NCBI GenBank assembly: GCA_029558535.1
Contig: JAKQEK010000513.1
Location: 28,378-92,377 of the forward strand
Length of the DNA stretch: 64,000 nucleotides
Origin: Bacteroidota bacterium
GTDB taxonomy: Bacteria; Bacteroidota; Bacteroidia; Bacteroidales; ML635J-15
Direction of reading: 5' to 3'
Part shown: positions 36,141-44,896 of the stretch, piece after piece
Layout of the letters: every line of letters begins with the position of its first letter
Position numbering within the stretch: position 1 is the first letter of the stretch
Position numbers and translations under genes: made by a program
Notes under the pieces: model-generated
The model's database searches: none
Told to the model about the DNA's origin: nothing
Seen by the model: only the letters and a program-made list of their open reading frames with translations

Positions 36141-36938
36141 TTATTCCGGTTTAATCTTCCTTACAAGTTTTCTTGACAAGTTGGGAAAAAATCTCTTAAT
36201 ATAAACCATCAGTAGTTCTTTCCCTCCAACTAGGACTTCGGGTTTCTGTCTCTTTATTGCTCTAACGATTTTTTTTGCTGCTGCTTCGGTAGTCGTTCCT
36301 CCAGCCTGTCCTTTGTCCATTTTTGAATGTTGTTTTCCATCTTGCTCAAGTGCATAAAAAGAAATATTAGTTTGTACTCTTCCGGGACATACGATTACTA
36401 CTCTGATGTTTTTATCGTAATATTCTGCTTGTATAGTTTCGAAAAAACCGTAAAGAGCATGTTTAGATGAAGAATATGCTGATCGAAGAGGAAAACCAAA
36501 TCTTCCCGAAATGCTTGTTGTTACTGCAATAGTTCCACCACCATTTGCAATCATTTGAGGCAGTAATAATTTTGTAATTTTGACCGGAGCGAAGAAATTC
36601 ACTTCCATTATTTTTCTATCAACAGAAAACAATGTATCAGCTGCCAATCCGCGTTGACTAATTCCGGCATTATTGTACATTATATCTATTCTGCCAAAAA
36701 GCGAAAGTGCTTTTTTTACCAAATCATCAATTCCGTCAACATCAGACAAGTCGTATGGTAATATTTCGCATTTGCTTCCGAGTGACAAACATTTTTGTTT
36801 TACTTGTTCAAGTATGTCTGCCTCAAGTGCAGTAAGAATAAGATTTGTATTCTCCTTTGCAAACAAATAAGCACAAGCTTCACCAATTCCTGATGATGCC
36901 CCGGTTATCCAGATGGTTTTATTAGAAATAGTTTGCAT
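36141..36938 (-). CDS. capC: SDR oxidoreductase, candidate 3-dehydrocapnine reductase
   Basis: 265 residues from the ATG at 36938. A GTG at 36965 would run through the hairpin at 36954-36975. TGASSGIGE binds NAD(P), NNAG is present, and the catalytic set is Ser in TTSISGR and Y-x3-K in AYSSSKHAL. The final 30 residues are basic (YIKRFFPNLSRKLVRKIKPE), which may help it sit at the membrane. General SDR, but its place after the cysteate-synthase-like and acyltransferase-like genes fits the third step of capnine synthesis, reduction of the 3-keto group. The symbol is by context. Confidence 0.65.
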   Translation of the reverse strand: MQTISNKTIWITGASSGIGEACAYLFAKENTNLILTALEADILEQVKQKCLSLGSKCEILPYDLSDVDGIDDLVKKALSLFGRIDIMYNNAGISQRGLAADTLFSVDRKIMEVNFFAPVKITKLLLPQMIANGGGTIAVTTSISGRFGFPLRSAYSSSKHALYGFFETIQAEYYDKNIRVVIVCPGRVQTNISFYALEQDGKQHSKMDKGQAGGTTTEAAAKKIVRAIKRQKPEVLVGGKELLMVYIKRFFPNLSRKLVRKIKPE

Positions 36939-36953
36939 AATTTTATTTAAATG

Positions 36954-36975
36954 CAACAGCCGCACGCGGCTGTTG
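36954..36975 (-). terminator. GC-rich hairpin between the PLP synthase and SDR genes
   Basis: Perfect 9-base inverted repeat (CAACAGCCG / CGGCTGTTG) around a 4-base loop. It is very GC-rich for this AT-rich window. On the minus strand it is followed by a T-rich but interrupted stretch, so it could be a weak terminator, a processing site or an mRNA-stability element. It lies 17 bases after the stop of the gene at 36992 and 16 before the SDR start. Confidence 0.5.
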
Positions 36976-36991
36976 ACATATATTGATTAAA

Positions 36992-38308
36992 TTAATCATT
37001 TAGGACATCGTCCCACAACTGTTTTCTATAGTCATCTAAAAGATGAGGTTCACATTCATCGAGAGAATCAACAATTTTAGTGGTGTAAATCATCTGTTCT
37101 ACAAAATCGGGAGCACGTCTTACACCTTCTCCAATATTGATCATAACACTTTGACCATTCTGAATCAAACCTTTTTTCAAGGCCTCAAAAAATCCACCGA
37201 AACATACTGCAGAAGCCGGTCCAATATTTATTTTTCTTTCAAAAGCAATAAGCTTACCTATAGCAAGCATTTTTTCTTCTTTCATTCTCAAAAACGTACC
37301 TTCTGAGTCCTTAACTAATTTTGAGATAATCGGATAAGTTGCAGGATTTCCTGTTGCCAGAGTAGGGACTTCGGTTTTTGGATTATCAATTATTGGATAA
37401 TTATTTTCAAATCCTTCAGGAAAACCTTTTGATTCAGCATCTTCCCATGCACGAACCATCGGATCGCATTTGTCAGGCTGCACCATAATAAATTTTGGAT
37501 TTTTTAAATCAGGATAAATAGATTTAATCTCTCTTATCCCTTTATCAATTGCTATTGGTCCGGTACCTCCACTAATGGCCTGTATATATACATCCGGCAT
37601 TCTCTCTATTTGACGTAACCATTCAAAAACCATGGTTTTTTTAGCTTCAACACGAATCGGGTCAATATTCCCGGATGAGATAAGTATGTTGTATTTTTTC
37701 GAGTATTCTGCAGCTAAAGATTTTGCTTTTGAATAATCTCCTTTAACTCTAAATACTCGTTGGCCAAAAGAACTAATCATTGCTTCAGAAGCTTTAAGAG
37801 CATTGTCAGGAATAAACACTGAACAATTAACACCTGCTATTGCAAGATATTTTGCAAATGATGTGGCTGTATTTCCTGTAGATGCGACACAATACTGCTT
37901 TATGTCATGTTCTTTCAAAATACTCGCTCCAAGTGCTGCTGCAACATCTTTAAAAGTTCCTGTACCACCGTTCATGTCGTTTCTGTAAACATAAATTGTA
38001 ATATCAAGCCCGTAGGTATCCTTTACAAAATCTTCGAGGAACCACCATTGTTGTACCGGTACAGAACCTTCATGTCTTGAAATTATATTTTCTCTTTTCT
38101 CTAGTGGTAAATAGTAAAAATACTGCCAGAAACTATCCGGGTTTCCTTTTATAATATATGGTAATTCTTTATAATCGCTGTTATACCAAACTTCTGAGTG
38201 CTTACTTCCACATTCTGGACAAATTTGGTTTTGTTCAAACCATGTCCCGAAATCAGGAGTTATATGGTCACATTTTACACATTTTAAATAATACTTGCTA
38301 TCTTTCAT
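36992..38308 (-). CDS. capA: Threonine-synthase-like PLP enzyme, candidate cysteate synthase
   Basis: 438 residues, fold-type II PLP enzyme. An N-terminal zinc ribbon (CVKC...CPEC, residues 10-34) precedes the Schiff-base lysine in GTGTFKDVAAA and the phosphate-binding ASTGNTATSF. Generic annotation would say threonine synthase. However, it is followed by an SDR and preceded by an alpha-oxoamine synthase. In Capnocytophaga the same trio makes capnine, and its threonine-synthase-like member makes cysteate from O-phosphoserine and sulfite. I therefore favour cysteate synthase. Against it: the neighbours alone cannot exclude a true threonine synthase. TAAATTTG at 38356-38363 (minus) fits a -7 box. 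Confidence 0.7.
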   Translation of the reverse strand: MKDSKYYLKCVKCDHITPDFGTWFEQNQICPECGSKHSEVWYNSDYKELPYIIKGNPDSFWQYFYYLPLEKRENIISRHEGSVPVQQWWFLEDFVKDTYGLDITIYVYRNDMNGGTGTFKDVAAALGASILKEHDIKQYCVASTGNTATSFAKYLAIAGVNCSVFIPDNALKASEAMISSFGQRVFRVKGDYSKAKSLAAEYSKKYNILISSGNIDPIRVEAKKTMVFEWLRQIERMPDVYIQAISGGTGPIAIDKGIREIKSIYPDLKNPKFIMVQPDKCDPMVRAWEDAESKGFPEGFENNYPIIDNPKTEVPTLATGNPATYPIISKLVKDSEGTFLRMKEEKMLAIGKLIAFERKINIGPASAVCFGGFFEALKKGLIQNGQSVMINIGEGVRRAPDFVEQMIYTTKIVDSLDECEPHLLDDYRKQLWDDVLND

Positions 38309-38377
38309 GTCTAATAAATTTTATTGCCAAATACTCAATGACATTTTTAATTTTACAAATTTAATTAAGTTTAATAA

Positions 38378-39643
38378 CTAACCTATTTTCATTGACTGCA
38401 TTTCTGTAGTATTGTATTTCCCGGCTTGTAAATTTACTTTTATTTTTTTAAATACCTCAATAGTTTCTTTAACATCTTCCAGCGTATGCGCTGCAGTCGG
38501 TATAACTCTTAACATTAGTACGTCCTTTGGAACGACAGGATAAACTACAATAGAACAGAAAATATTGTAATTCTCGCGTAAATCAATAACAATGTTTGTT
38601 CCTTCAGGTACAGACCCACTAAAGTAAACAGGAGTTACAGGAGATTGTGTGTTTCCGATATTAAAACCATTTTCTCTTAACCCGTTTTGAAGAGCTATAG
38701 CTATTTTCCAAAGATTTTCTTTATGCTCAGGTTCGTTTTGAAGCATGTCTAATCTTTTTAAAGCTCCAAATACCATAGGCATTGGTAATGATTTTGCAAA
38801 AATTTGAGAACGCATGTTATATTTCAAGGAATCAATAATGAATTTATAGGATGCTACAAAACCACCTATTCCGGCCATGGCTTTAGCAAAAGTTGCGAAA
38901 TAAATATCTACCTCATCCATTACTCCAAAATGCTCACTTGTTCCTGCTCCGGTTTTTCCCATTGTTCCAAATCCGTGGGCATCATCAATCATCAAACGGA
39001 ATTTGAAATCTTTTTTGAGTTTTACTATTTCAGCCAAATTCCCTAAATCTCCTGCCATTCCAAATACACCTTCGGTAATTACTAAAATTCCACCACCATT
39101 TTCTTCAGCATTTTTTGTTGCAAATTTTAACATTTTTGCACAACGTTCTATATCGTTATGAGGGAATACAAAGCTTCTTCCGCCTTTGGCTTTATGTAAA
39201 AATATACCATCCATTATACAGGCGTGAGCTTCTGAATCATAGACTATTACATCCTTTCTTGTTGCCAAAGAGTCAATTATTGATACCATCCCCTGATAAC
39301 CATAGTTCAGTAAAAATGCAGATTCTTTGTTTTCGAATTTTGCCAGTCTATCTTCAAGTTCCTTATGATATTTGGTTTGACCAGACATCATTCTTGCTCC
39401 CATAGGATATGCCATCCCATATTTTTCGCAAGCCTCAGCATCTGCTTTCCTGACTTCAGGATGGTTTGCAAGACCTAGATAATTGTTTAAACTCCAAGTT
39501 AAAACTTCACGTCCCTGAAATATCATTCTTGGTTTTATTTCTCCTTCAAGTTCTGGAAACATAAAATATCCTTCAGCTTTTTGCTGATATTGTCCAAGTG
39601 GTCCTCTGGCTTCATGTAGCCTGTCAAAAATGTCTACTATCAT
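38378..39643 (-). CDS. capB: Alpha-oxoamine synthase, candidate cysteate fatty-acyltransferase
   Basis: 421 residues, longer than the ~395 of serine palmitoyltransferase and KBL. Shares the family frame: NNYLGLANHPEV, the PMGARMMSGQTKYHKELE region, DDAHGFGTMG near the PLP, and the lysine in TFAKAMAGIGGF. The family condenses an amino acid with an acyl thioester and releases CO2. Known members include serine palmitoyltransferase, KBL and the cysteate acyltransferases (SulA/CapB) of Bacteroidota sulfonolipids. YGMAYPMGARMMSG differs from the serine palmitoyltransferase and KBL pattern (TGCAGSR...). Neighbouring cysteate-synthase-like and SDR genes favour the capnine role. Six bases after the membrane Hdr gene. 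Confidence 0.72.
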   Translation of the reverse strand: MIVDIFDRLHEARGPLGQYQQKAEGYFMFPELEGEIKPRMIFQGREVLTWSLNNYLGLANHPEVRKADAEACEKYGMAYPMGARMMSGQTKYHKELEDRLAKFENKESAFLLNYGYQGMVSIIDSLATRKDVIVYDSEAHACIMDGIFLHKAKGGRSFVFPHNDIERCAKMLKFATKNAEENGGGILVITEGVFGMAGDLGNLAEIVKLKKDFKFRLMIDDAHGFGTMGKTGAGTSEHFGVMDEVDIYFATFAKAMAGIGGFVASYKFIIDSLKYNMRSQIFAKSLPMPMVFGALKRLDMLQNEPEHKENLWKIAIALQNGLRENGFNIGNTQSPVTPVYFSGSVPEGTNIVIDLRENYNIFCSIVVYPVVPKDVLMLRVIPTAAHTLEDVKETIEVFKKIKVNLQAGKYNTTEMQSMKIG

Positions 39644-39649
39644 ATTGTG

Positions 39650-41488
39650 TTAATTTATTTTGGTTTTTAAATTTTTTGTTAAATACTTTGATTGTTCTAT
39701 TACTGTTTTTGTTTTATTCTGCAAAATTATATTTTCTGCTACAATTTCCGCTATATCCATCACTTTAGCTTTGTTCCCATGAACAAAAGATTTTTTGCAA
39801 AGTGGACACGCTGTAGCTAATATTTCGGGTTTTGACTCAGTTAAAACCTCTAAAGCATGATCTCTTATTTTTATTTGAGTTTCAAGTTCGATAACGGCAT
39901 TAGATAAGCTCCCGCCACAACATAATGATTCTTCCCGTTCAAGCTCACATGAATTTAGTTCCCCAATTTGTTTCAGAATATCTCTTGGTTGTTCGTATAT
40001 TCCTGAGCCTCTTCCTAAGTCACAAGGATCGTGAAAAACTATTCTCTTTGAAGATTTTTGTAGTTTTATAAGTTTTTTATCAATTAAAGTTTTTAAATAT
40101 TCACTATGGTGCATAACAGGGATATCAAGAATATATTCGTCGGTAAAAGATTTATAACAAATAGGGCAAGAGGTAACAAGTAATTTTGCTCCTGACGACG
40201 CTATAAGCCTCATATTCTTGCTTATTAAGTCTTTAGATTGTTGAATATAGCCCTGTTGACGCATAGGTCTCCCACAGCACAAACCCTTTTCTTCGTCCAT
40301 AAACCAATATCTCACTCCTGCTTCTTCAAAAATCTTTTTCATTGCTATGATAATAGTAGGAGTTAAGTGAGTCATACAACCTGCAAAATATACAACATCT
40401 GATTTGTTTTTACTTATTTCGGCTTTATTATAGTCAAAATAATGTTTGCCGGGTATTTCGGCTTTATTTCTCAATTGTTGCCTGATTAATGTCAGTTCAA
40501 TTCCAACAGGGCAAGCTTCGACACAGCGTCCACACATCAGACAGTTGTTTGCTACATTATCTGTAAGACTACCATATCTGGTATCGCGGACAAAGTAAAC
40601 AGACTGAACATCATTTATTGAGGCAGCAAAATTTAGTTGACAAGCATCAATGCAAATACCACATCTAGAACACGAGTTTATTTGAATATCTGTCAATCCG
40701 GAATATTGTTCCCCAATTGTTGCACCCCATTTTCGTAGAAATACTAATACAATTTCGGTTGGTATGTGCATGTATCTTGAAAACGGTAAACTAACGAAAA
40801 ATAAGCATAAAACTGATGAATATGCCCACCAGAGTGGTAATTCCATTGATTCTACTGGTAGGGCTTTTAATAAATTACCAACAGATCCCGTTAAAAAATC
40901 TCCATTTCCCGAAATTGCAGCAGTGCTACTTTCGGCTAATAAGCGTAATGGGAAAATCCACCATAGAGAAGCAAGAGCAAGGCGGTCGAATGTATTGTGT
41001 TTTGTAGCTTTCTTCAATCCCAGAAATTTTGATCTGAATCTTTTGAAAATTGCTAGGGACAGTCCACTTAAAACAATAAGCAGGAGTAGATCCATCGTAA
41101 ATGAAAAGAAAGCGGCACCAAAATATTCATGCTGTTCTTTGGCAAAATATTTAAAAAATATTGCAAGCCAAGGTTCTTCAAACATTGTTCCGGCGTAAAA
41201 TGAAGATTCTATTTTTCCAACAACTATTAACAAAAACCAACCAAATGCAAGACTCATGTGCATATAACCCAATAAAGGATTTCTTCTGTAAATATTACGG
41301 TGAATTAAAGCTTCTCTTACTATTTCCCAAATAGCTGATATGGTTTTTATACTGAAGAAGTTTTTGTTAACAAAATATCTTTGTTTACGATCCAAATTCC
41401 TTATCCACATTACAAATTTGAAAGTAATTACTGCAAATAAGAAAATTGCACCAATTGCAAAGGGTAATATGAACGGATGAAAATTCAT
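39650..41488 (-). CDS. Membrane HdrE/HdrD-like fusion: cytochrome-like domain, 2x[4Fe-4S], two CCG domains
   Basis: 612 residues. Five or so N-terminal helices with histidines (to about residue 250) resemble the NarI/HdrE cytochrome b subunit. CSRCGICIDAC and CLMCGRCVEAC are two [4Fe-4S] sites, followed by CCG domains (CCGRPMRQQG and CCGGSLSNAV). This is the build of HdrD-type or DsrK-like proteins fused to their membrane partner. It could exchange electrons with menaquinone through the membrane part. The ATG overlaps the stop of the dicluster ferredoxin by 4 bases, and the next gene starts 6 bases after its stop. Heme-binding histidines are not individually verified. Confidence 0.8.
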   Translation of the reverse strand: MNFHPFILPFAIGAIFLFAVITFKFVMWIRNLDRKQRYFVNKNFFSIKTISAIWEIVREALIHRNIYRRNPLLGYMHMSLAFGWFLLIVVGKIESSFYAGTMFEEPWLAIFFKYFAKEQHEYFGAAFFSFTMDLLLLIVLSGLSLAIFKRFRSKFLGLKKATKHNTFDRLALASLWWIFPLRLLAESSTAAISGNGDFLTGSVGNLLKALPVESMELPLWWAYSSVLCLFFVSLPFSRYMHIPTEIVLVFLRKWGATIGEQYSGLTDIQINSCSRCGICIDACQLNFAASINDVQSVYFVRDTRYGSLTDNVANNCLMCGRCVEACPVGIELTLIRQQLRNKAEIPGKHYFDYNKAEISKNKSDVVYFAGCMTHLTPTIIIAMKKIFEEAGVRYWFMDEEKGLCCGRPMRQQGYIQQSKDLISKNMRLIASSGAKLLVTSCPICYKSFTDEYILDIPVMHHSEYLKTLIDKKLIKLQKSSKRIVFHDPCDLGRGSGIYEQPRDILKQIGELNSCELEREESLCCGGSLSNAVIELETQIKIRDHALEVLTESKPEILATACPLCKKSFVHGNKAKVMDIAEIVAENIILQNKTKTVIEQSKYLTKNLKTKIN

Positions 41489-41835
41489 TGTTCGATATTT
41501 TTATAGTTTAAGTCGTTTAAGAAAATTCTCATATTATAGATAATTGCTCTTGTGTTTACTCCTCTCGGACATACTAATTTACATTTACCGCACAACATAC
41601 ATTTATCCAGTTCATCAGCAAGTCCTTCAAATTGTCCCCGACGGTATTTTAAGTGGCAGTTCCGAAAATTAAAGTCAATGTGATTTGATGCTGAACATGT
41701 TGCTGCACAAGCTCCGCACATTAAACATCTTTGTGCCGAGGGAACTTTTTCTATAATTTTTGCATATTCCGATGTGTCTCTGGTATCCCAATCAATTACA
41801 CGCGGTTTCGATATGTTAAATCCCCAATTTTTCAT
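41485..41835 (-). CDS. HdrC-like 2x[4Fe-4S] ferredoxin subunit
   Basis: 116 residues. Two [4Fe-4S] motifs: CLMCGACAATC (residues ~38-48) and CMLCGKCKLVC (~80-90). Proteins of this length and pattern are HdrC-type electron carriers. Overlaps the membrane Hdr gene by ATGA (41485-41488). It likely passes electrons between the HdrA-like flavoprotein and the membrane CCG protein. Confidence 0.82.
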   Translation of the reverse strand: MKNWGFNISKPRVIDWDTRDTSEYAKIIEKVPSAQRCLMCGACAATCSASNHIDFNFRNCHLKYRRGQFEGLADELDKCMLCGKCKLVCPRGVNTRAIIYNMRIFLNDLNYKNIEQ

Positions 41836-41837
41836 GA

Positions 41838-42854
41838 TTATGATTTTAGATAATTCATGATTTCAACTGCTGCGGAACGCCCATCTGCTATTGTTTCAGG
41901 GAGTGTTAAAGGCCTTTTGCATGTCCCTGCCAGAAAAAGTCCCGGTTTTTCGGAAAAATTGTCCATTCCAAATAAAGATTTGCTTTTAGCAAAACCATAA
42001 GGTCCAACAATATTGTTATCCGTACAGATCTTTGTTGTTGATTCAGAAGATTCTATTCCTACCATCAGAACAAGTATGTCCACTGTCATTTTCATTGGTA
42101 GTGCAGATAATGTGTCTTCAGCCTTTATTTGTATTCTATTGTCTATTGTTACAGCAGCTTCCGAAATACGTCCTCGAATGTAGTTCACTCCATATTTTTC
42201 TTGTGATTTACGATATAGTTCTTCGTAAAATTGCCCTGCCATTCTCATATCCATATAAAAGCAATATGCATGAGCATCAGGTACAAGTTCTTTAAATTCG
42301 ATTGCTTGCTTTACGGCAGTAATACAGCAAACTCTTGAACAATAATGATTTCCGACTTTTTCGTCGCGGCTCCCAACACAATTTAAAAATGCAATACGTT
42401 CAGGAATTTTTCCTTCTTTTGTAAGAATCTTTCCTGTTTTATACATATCTTCAAAATCAACCGAAGTGATTACATTGTCATAAATACCGTAACCTAATTC
42501 TTCTTTTCTTTTTGCATCAAAAACTTCAAAACCTGTTGCTAGAAGTGTAACATCTGCAATATACTTTTCACTACCTGAGGTCGCAATCCAATTATTATTT
42601 TCCCACGCGAGGTTTTCAATTTTTGTGTTATTTAAAAACTTGATATTATCATGTTTAAGCTTTTCTGTAATTTGTTTCCTAACAACAGATGCGTCTCCGA
42701 AATCAGGAAAGAGCTTAGCCCAGTTCTTAACATTACCACCCGGATATTCATCTTTTTCAAATACTGTTATTCTTATACCATTATTTGCAAGATAATATGC
42801 TGCTTCAATTCCGGCAGGCCCTCCTCCAATAATTATAACGTGTTTGTTATTCAT
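41838..42854 (-). CDS. HdrA/QmoA-like FAD protein, short form
   Basis: 338 residues. IIGGGPAGIEAAYYLA at residues 6-21 is the FAD-binding loop. The HdrA signature is LNCVGSRDEKVGNHYCSRVCC with its cysteines at about 165-183, then TLPETIADGRSAA near the C-terminus. Classic HdrA carries extra ferredoxin domains and is about 650 residues; those are absent, so this is closer to QmoA-type or stand-alone HdrA proteins. The Fe-S centres are supplied by the separate HdrC-like subunits on either side. Its start overlaps the HdrB-like gene by 8 bases. Confidence 0.82.
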   Translation of the reverse strand: MNNKHVIIIGGGPAGIEAAYYLANNGIRITVFEKDEYPGGNVKNWAKLFPDFGDASVVRKQITEKLKHDNIKFLNNTKIENLAWENNNWIATSGSEKYIADVTLLATGFEVFDAKRKEELGYGIYDNVITSVDFEDMYKTGKILTKEGKIPERIAFLNCVGSRDEKVGNHYCSRVCCITAVKQAIEFKELVPDAHAYCFYMDMRMAGQFYEELYRKSQEKYGVNYIRGRISEAAVTIDNRIQIKAEDTLSALPMKMTVDILVLMVGIESSESTTKICTDNNIVGPYGFAKSKSLFGMDNFSEKPGLFLAGTCKRPLTLPETIADGRSAAVEIMNYLKS

Positions 42855-43917
42855 AACTTACTTTCAAATATTCAGGCTTTTCAGGTTCTCCAAGGTAGGT
42901 TCCTGATTTTCCTGTAAATTTATCTTTCAGATCATATTTTATCCCTAATTTGTCAAGTAGAGGCTCAACCTGTACCTGATGGACTTGTAAGCCTAAGTCC
43001 CAAGGGTTGTATCCTAATAGTAATCCAGTTAATTCTTCATAAGTGAGTACAGGAATTCCCATTTGATTATCGTCATATGTTTTTCCTTCCATTTCGGCTA
43101 TTGTGTACTGCCATCTGTCCATAAACATTGTACAGCCCGGACAATTAGTCAGCACAAAATCCGGTTTGTAAGGTTCCATGGATTCGAATTTTTTCTTAGT
43201 ATTGGCAACAGAATATCCTCGATTTGACATTACAAGATATTGGCGGAATCCAAAACCACAACAATGTCTTCTTTCGGGATAATCAATGACCTTGCCCCCC
43301 CATTCTTCAATCATTCCGGCAAGTACTTGCGGGAATTCAGCTCCTCCAACAGCATGTTTCGAAAATATCTTCCCATAGTGACATCCTATATGCTCAACAG
43401 CATTAAGAGGTTTGCCCGTATGACAATTAACAAGTTGATATTTCATTTTTTGCTTTAATTCCTTGCGATATTTGTAAATTATATCAGAAGGATGAGCAAT
43501 GTTTTCGGGAATTTTGAATTCGCGACCAGTTGCTTCTCTTAAAAACTTTCTTGTTTTTTCTAATTCTTCGGGAAAATGTTCCCAAGTTTCAACAACTTCT
43601 GTAAAAACTCCGAAAGAAGTAACGCAAGATGGAACATAATTTTTAAGTTCAGCATCTGTCATTAATGAAAACAGTCTTGCACATACTGTCATTGTTGTCT
43701 CGAATGGAACAACGTCAGAATGATATCCAATACCGGTACAAGTGTGTTGATTCGGATCATCTATTATAGTTAATCCTAATTCATCTCTCAATATATTCAA
43801 AAATGCAGTTTCGGAGCCGGGAAAAAACGATTGTCTGATGCAACTACGTTCATAAAAATAATTGTCGTCAGCTATTTCTTTTTGATATTCGTTCCAAAAA
43901 TGTTTCTTTTCTGTCAT
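42847..43917 (-). CDS. HdrB-like protein with two CCG domains
   Basis: 356 residues. First CCG domain is unusual: CTGIGYHSD in place of the CCG pair. The second is standard: GCHYGK ... RRHCCGFGFRQ ... CPGCTMF. In HdrB these cysteines bind a noncubane [4Fe-4S] cluster that reduces or forms disulfides. The altered first motif suggests only one such cluster here. Five bases after the HdrC-like gene at 43923. Confidence 0.8.
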   Translation of the reverse strand: MTEKKHFWNEYQKEIADDNYFYERSCIRQSFFPGSETAFLNILRDELGLTIIDDPNQHTCTGIGYHSDVVPFETTMTVCARLFSLMTDAELKNYVPSCVTSFGVFTEVVETWEHFPEELEKTRKFLREATGREFKIPENIAHPSDIIYKYRKELKQKMKYQLVNCHTGKPLNAVEHIGCHYGKIFSKHAVGGAEFPQVLAGMIEEWGGKVIDYPERRHCCGFGFRQYLVMSNRGYSVANTKKKFESMEPYKPDFVLTNCPGCTMFMDRWQYTIAEMEGKTYDDNQMGIPVLTYEELTGLLLGYNPWDLGLQVHQVQVEPLLDKLGIKYDLKDKFTGKSGTYLGEPEKPEYLKVSYE

Positions 43918-43922
43918 CTCAC

Positions 43923-44630
43923 TTACTTTTGATGATTGTTCGAATTTTCAATATATGTATGAAAGAAATATTCATTATTTAATCCTTCTTTATCAATACT
44001 CATTTTGAGACTTTTTGCTTTTTCGGCTGAAAATTGTTCAATATTTTCATATAGTTGACTTCCTCCTGTTACATCAAAGATTTTCCTTACTTCGTCAAGA
44101 TTTTCTTTACTTATTTTTCTTAAGGCACCTGCGCCATCTTTGTTGTAATTGGCTCCTAATCGGTCGGCAACTTCTTCAGCATTATTAAAATACCATTTCC
44201 AAACAGGTCCCTGTTCAGGGTGTAATTTCGGACTTACTTTGTCGACATGAACACAATAACCGGTATGGATAATATTATCTCCAACTGTTCGCTTAACTGC
44301 AAATTGTTGTCTTCCTTTCTCACTTTCAATAAAAAAACCTAATTCTTGTGAAAATCTTCGCAAAACAGAAATTACCATTGCAGGAACATTGCCTCTTGGA
44401 CACCTGGTTTTACATGACATACATTGTCCACAATACCAAATAGTTTCACTTTTTAGTAAATCTTCTATCTTTTGATCATCTCGTGATTGGACAATATTCA
44501 TAATCAGTCTTGGATCGTACTTGTAAAATTCCGCTGCCGGACATATAGCTGTACAAACCCCACAATTCATGCATGCAGTAGATGCTTCTCGAAATCTTAC
44601 ATCTTGCATTAGTAAATCGTAATACTTCAT
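43923..44630 (-). CDS. HdrC-like 2x[4Fe-4S] protein, longer
   Basis: 235 residues. CMNCGVCTAIC (residues 20-30) and CGQCMSCKTRC (~67-77) are two [4Fe-4S] motifs, followed by a 150-residue domain without cysteine clusters. In HdrC proteins these motifs relay electrons between HdrA and HdrB. Leads the minus-strand run that continues with HdrB-, HdrA-, HdrC-like, the membrane Hdr fusion and the capnine-type genes. A second HdrC-like subunit (41485) lies further on. Confidence 0.83.
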   Translation of the reverse strand: MKYYDLLMQDVRFREASTACMNCGVCTAICPAAEFYKYDPRLIMNIVQSRDDQKIEDLLKSETIWYCGQCMSCKTRCPRGNVPAMVISVLRRFSQELGFFIESEKGRQQFAVKRTVGDNIIHTGYCVHVDKVSPKLHPEQGPVWKWYFNNAEEVADRLGANYNKDGAGALRKISKENLDEVRKIFDVTGGSQLYENIEQFSAEKAKSLKMSIDKEGLNNEYFFHTYIENSNNHQK

Positions 44631-44660
44631 ATAAATTATAAAATACTGTTATATAAGTCA

Positions 44661-44668
44661 CAAAAGTA
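44661..44668 (-). promoter_or_regulatory. Candidate -7 box (TACTTTTG) of the Hdr/capnine operon
   Basis: TACTTTTG matches TAnnTTTG exactly, 31 bases before the ATG at 44630. The upstream -33 element is not clear. The rest of the 266-base gap shows only the terminator at 44845-44866. Confidence 0.4.
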
Positions 44669-44844
44669 GTACCTATTAATTAATGAAAATAGATAGTAAA
44701 TACTGTTTTTTATGGGTAGATTTACCAAAAATAATTAGTATTTATACTTAATTGTTTGATAATCAGATTAACATAAAACAAATGAATGTTTATACAAAAT
44801 AGATTAATGTGTGCATAAATATTGATTGCAATTAGTATAAAAAT

Positions 44845-44866
44845 AAAAAAAACGACCTAAATCGTT
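44845..44866 (-). terminator. Candidate intrinsic terminator after the 44897 gene
   Basis: On the minus strand AACGA-TTTAGG-TCGTT is followed by eight T. The stem is only 5 bases, but the T-tract is long. It lies 30 bases after the stop of the sorting-domain protein and so separates it from the Hdr operon. Confidence 0.5.
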
Positions 44867-44896
44867 ATATTCATCTATAATTAAGGAAATGAAATG

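Noticed and set aside
36939..36965. GTG start for the SDR gene at 36965
   Set aside because: The extension would be translated from the GC-rich hairpin and adds no conserved residues; ATG at 36938 starts directly before the Rossmann fold.
36992..39643. Threonine to glycine route (KBL plus threonine synthase)
   Set aside because: The pair could suggest threonine metabolism, but there is no threonine dehydrogenase of standard type, and the alpha-oxoamine synthase lacks the usual KBL/SPT segment. The three-gene order fits capnine synthesis better.
41838..43917. Methanogen-type heterodisulfide reductase acquired from archaea
   Set aside because: The short HdrA and the altered CCG pattern do not match methanogen HdrABC. 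The base composition is like the rest of the window, so transfer from archaea is not supported.
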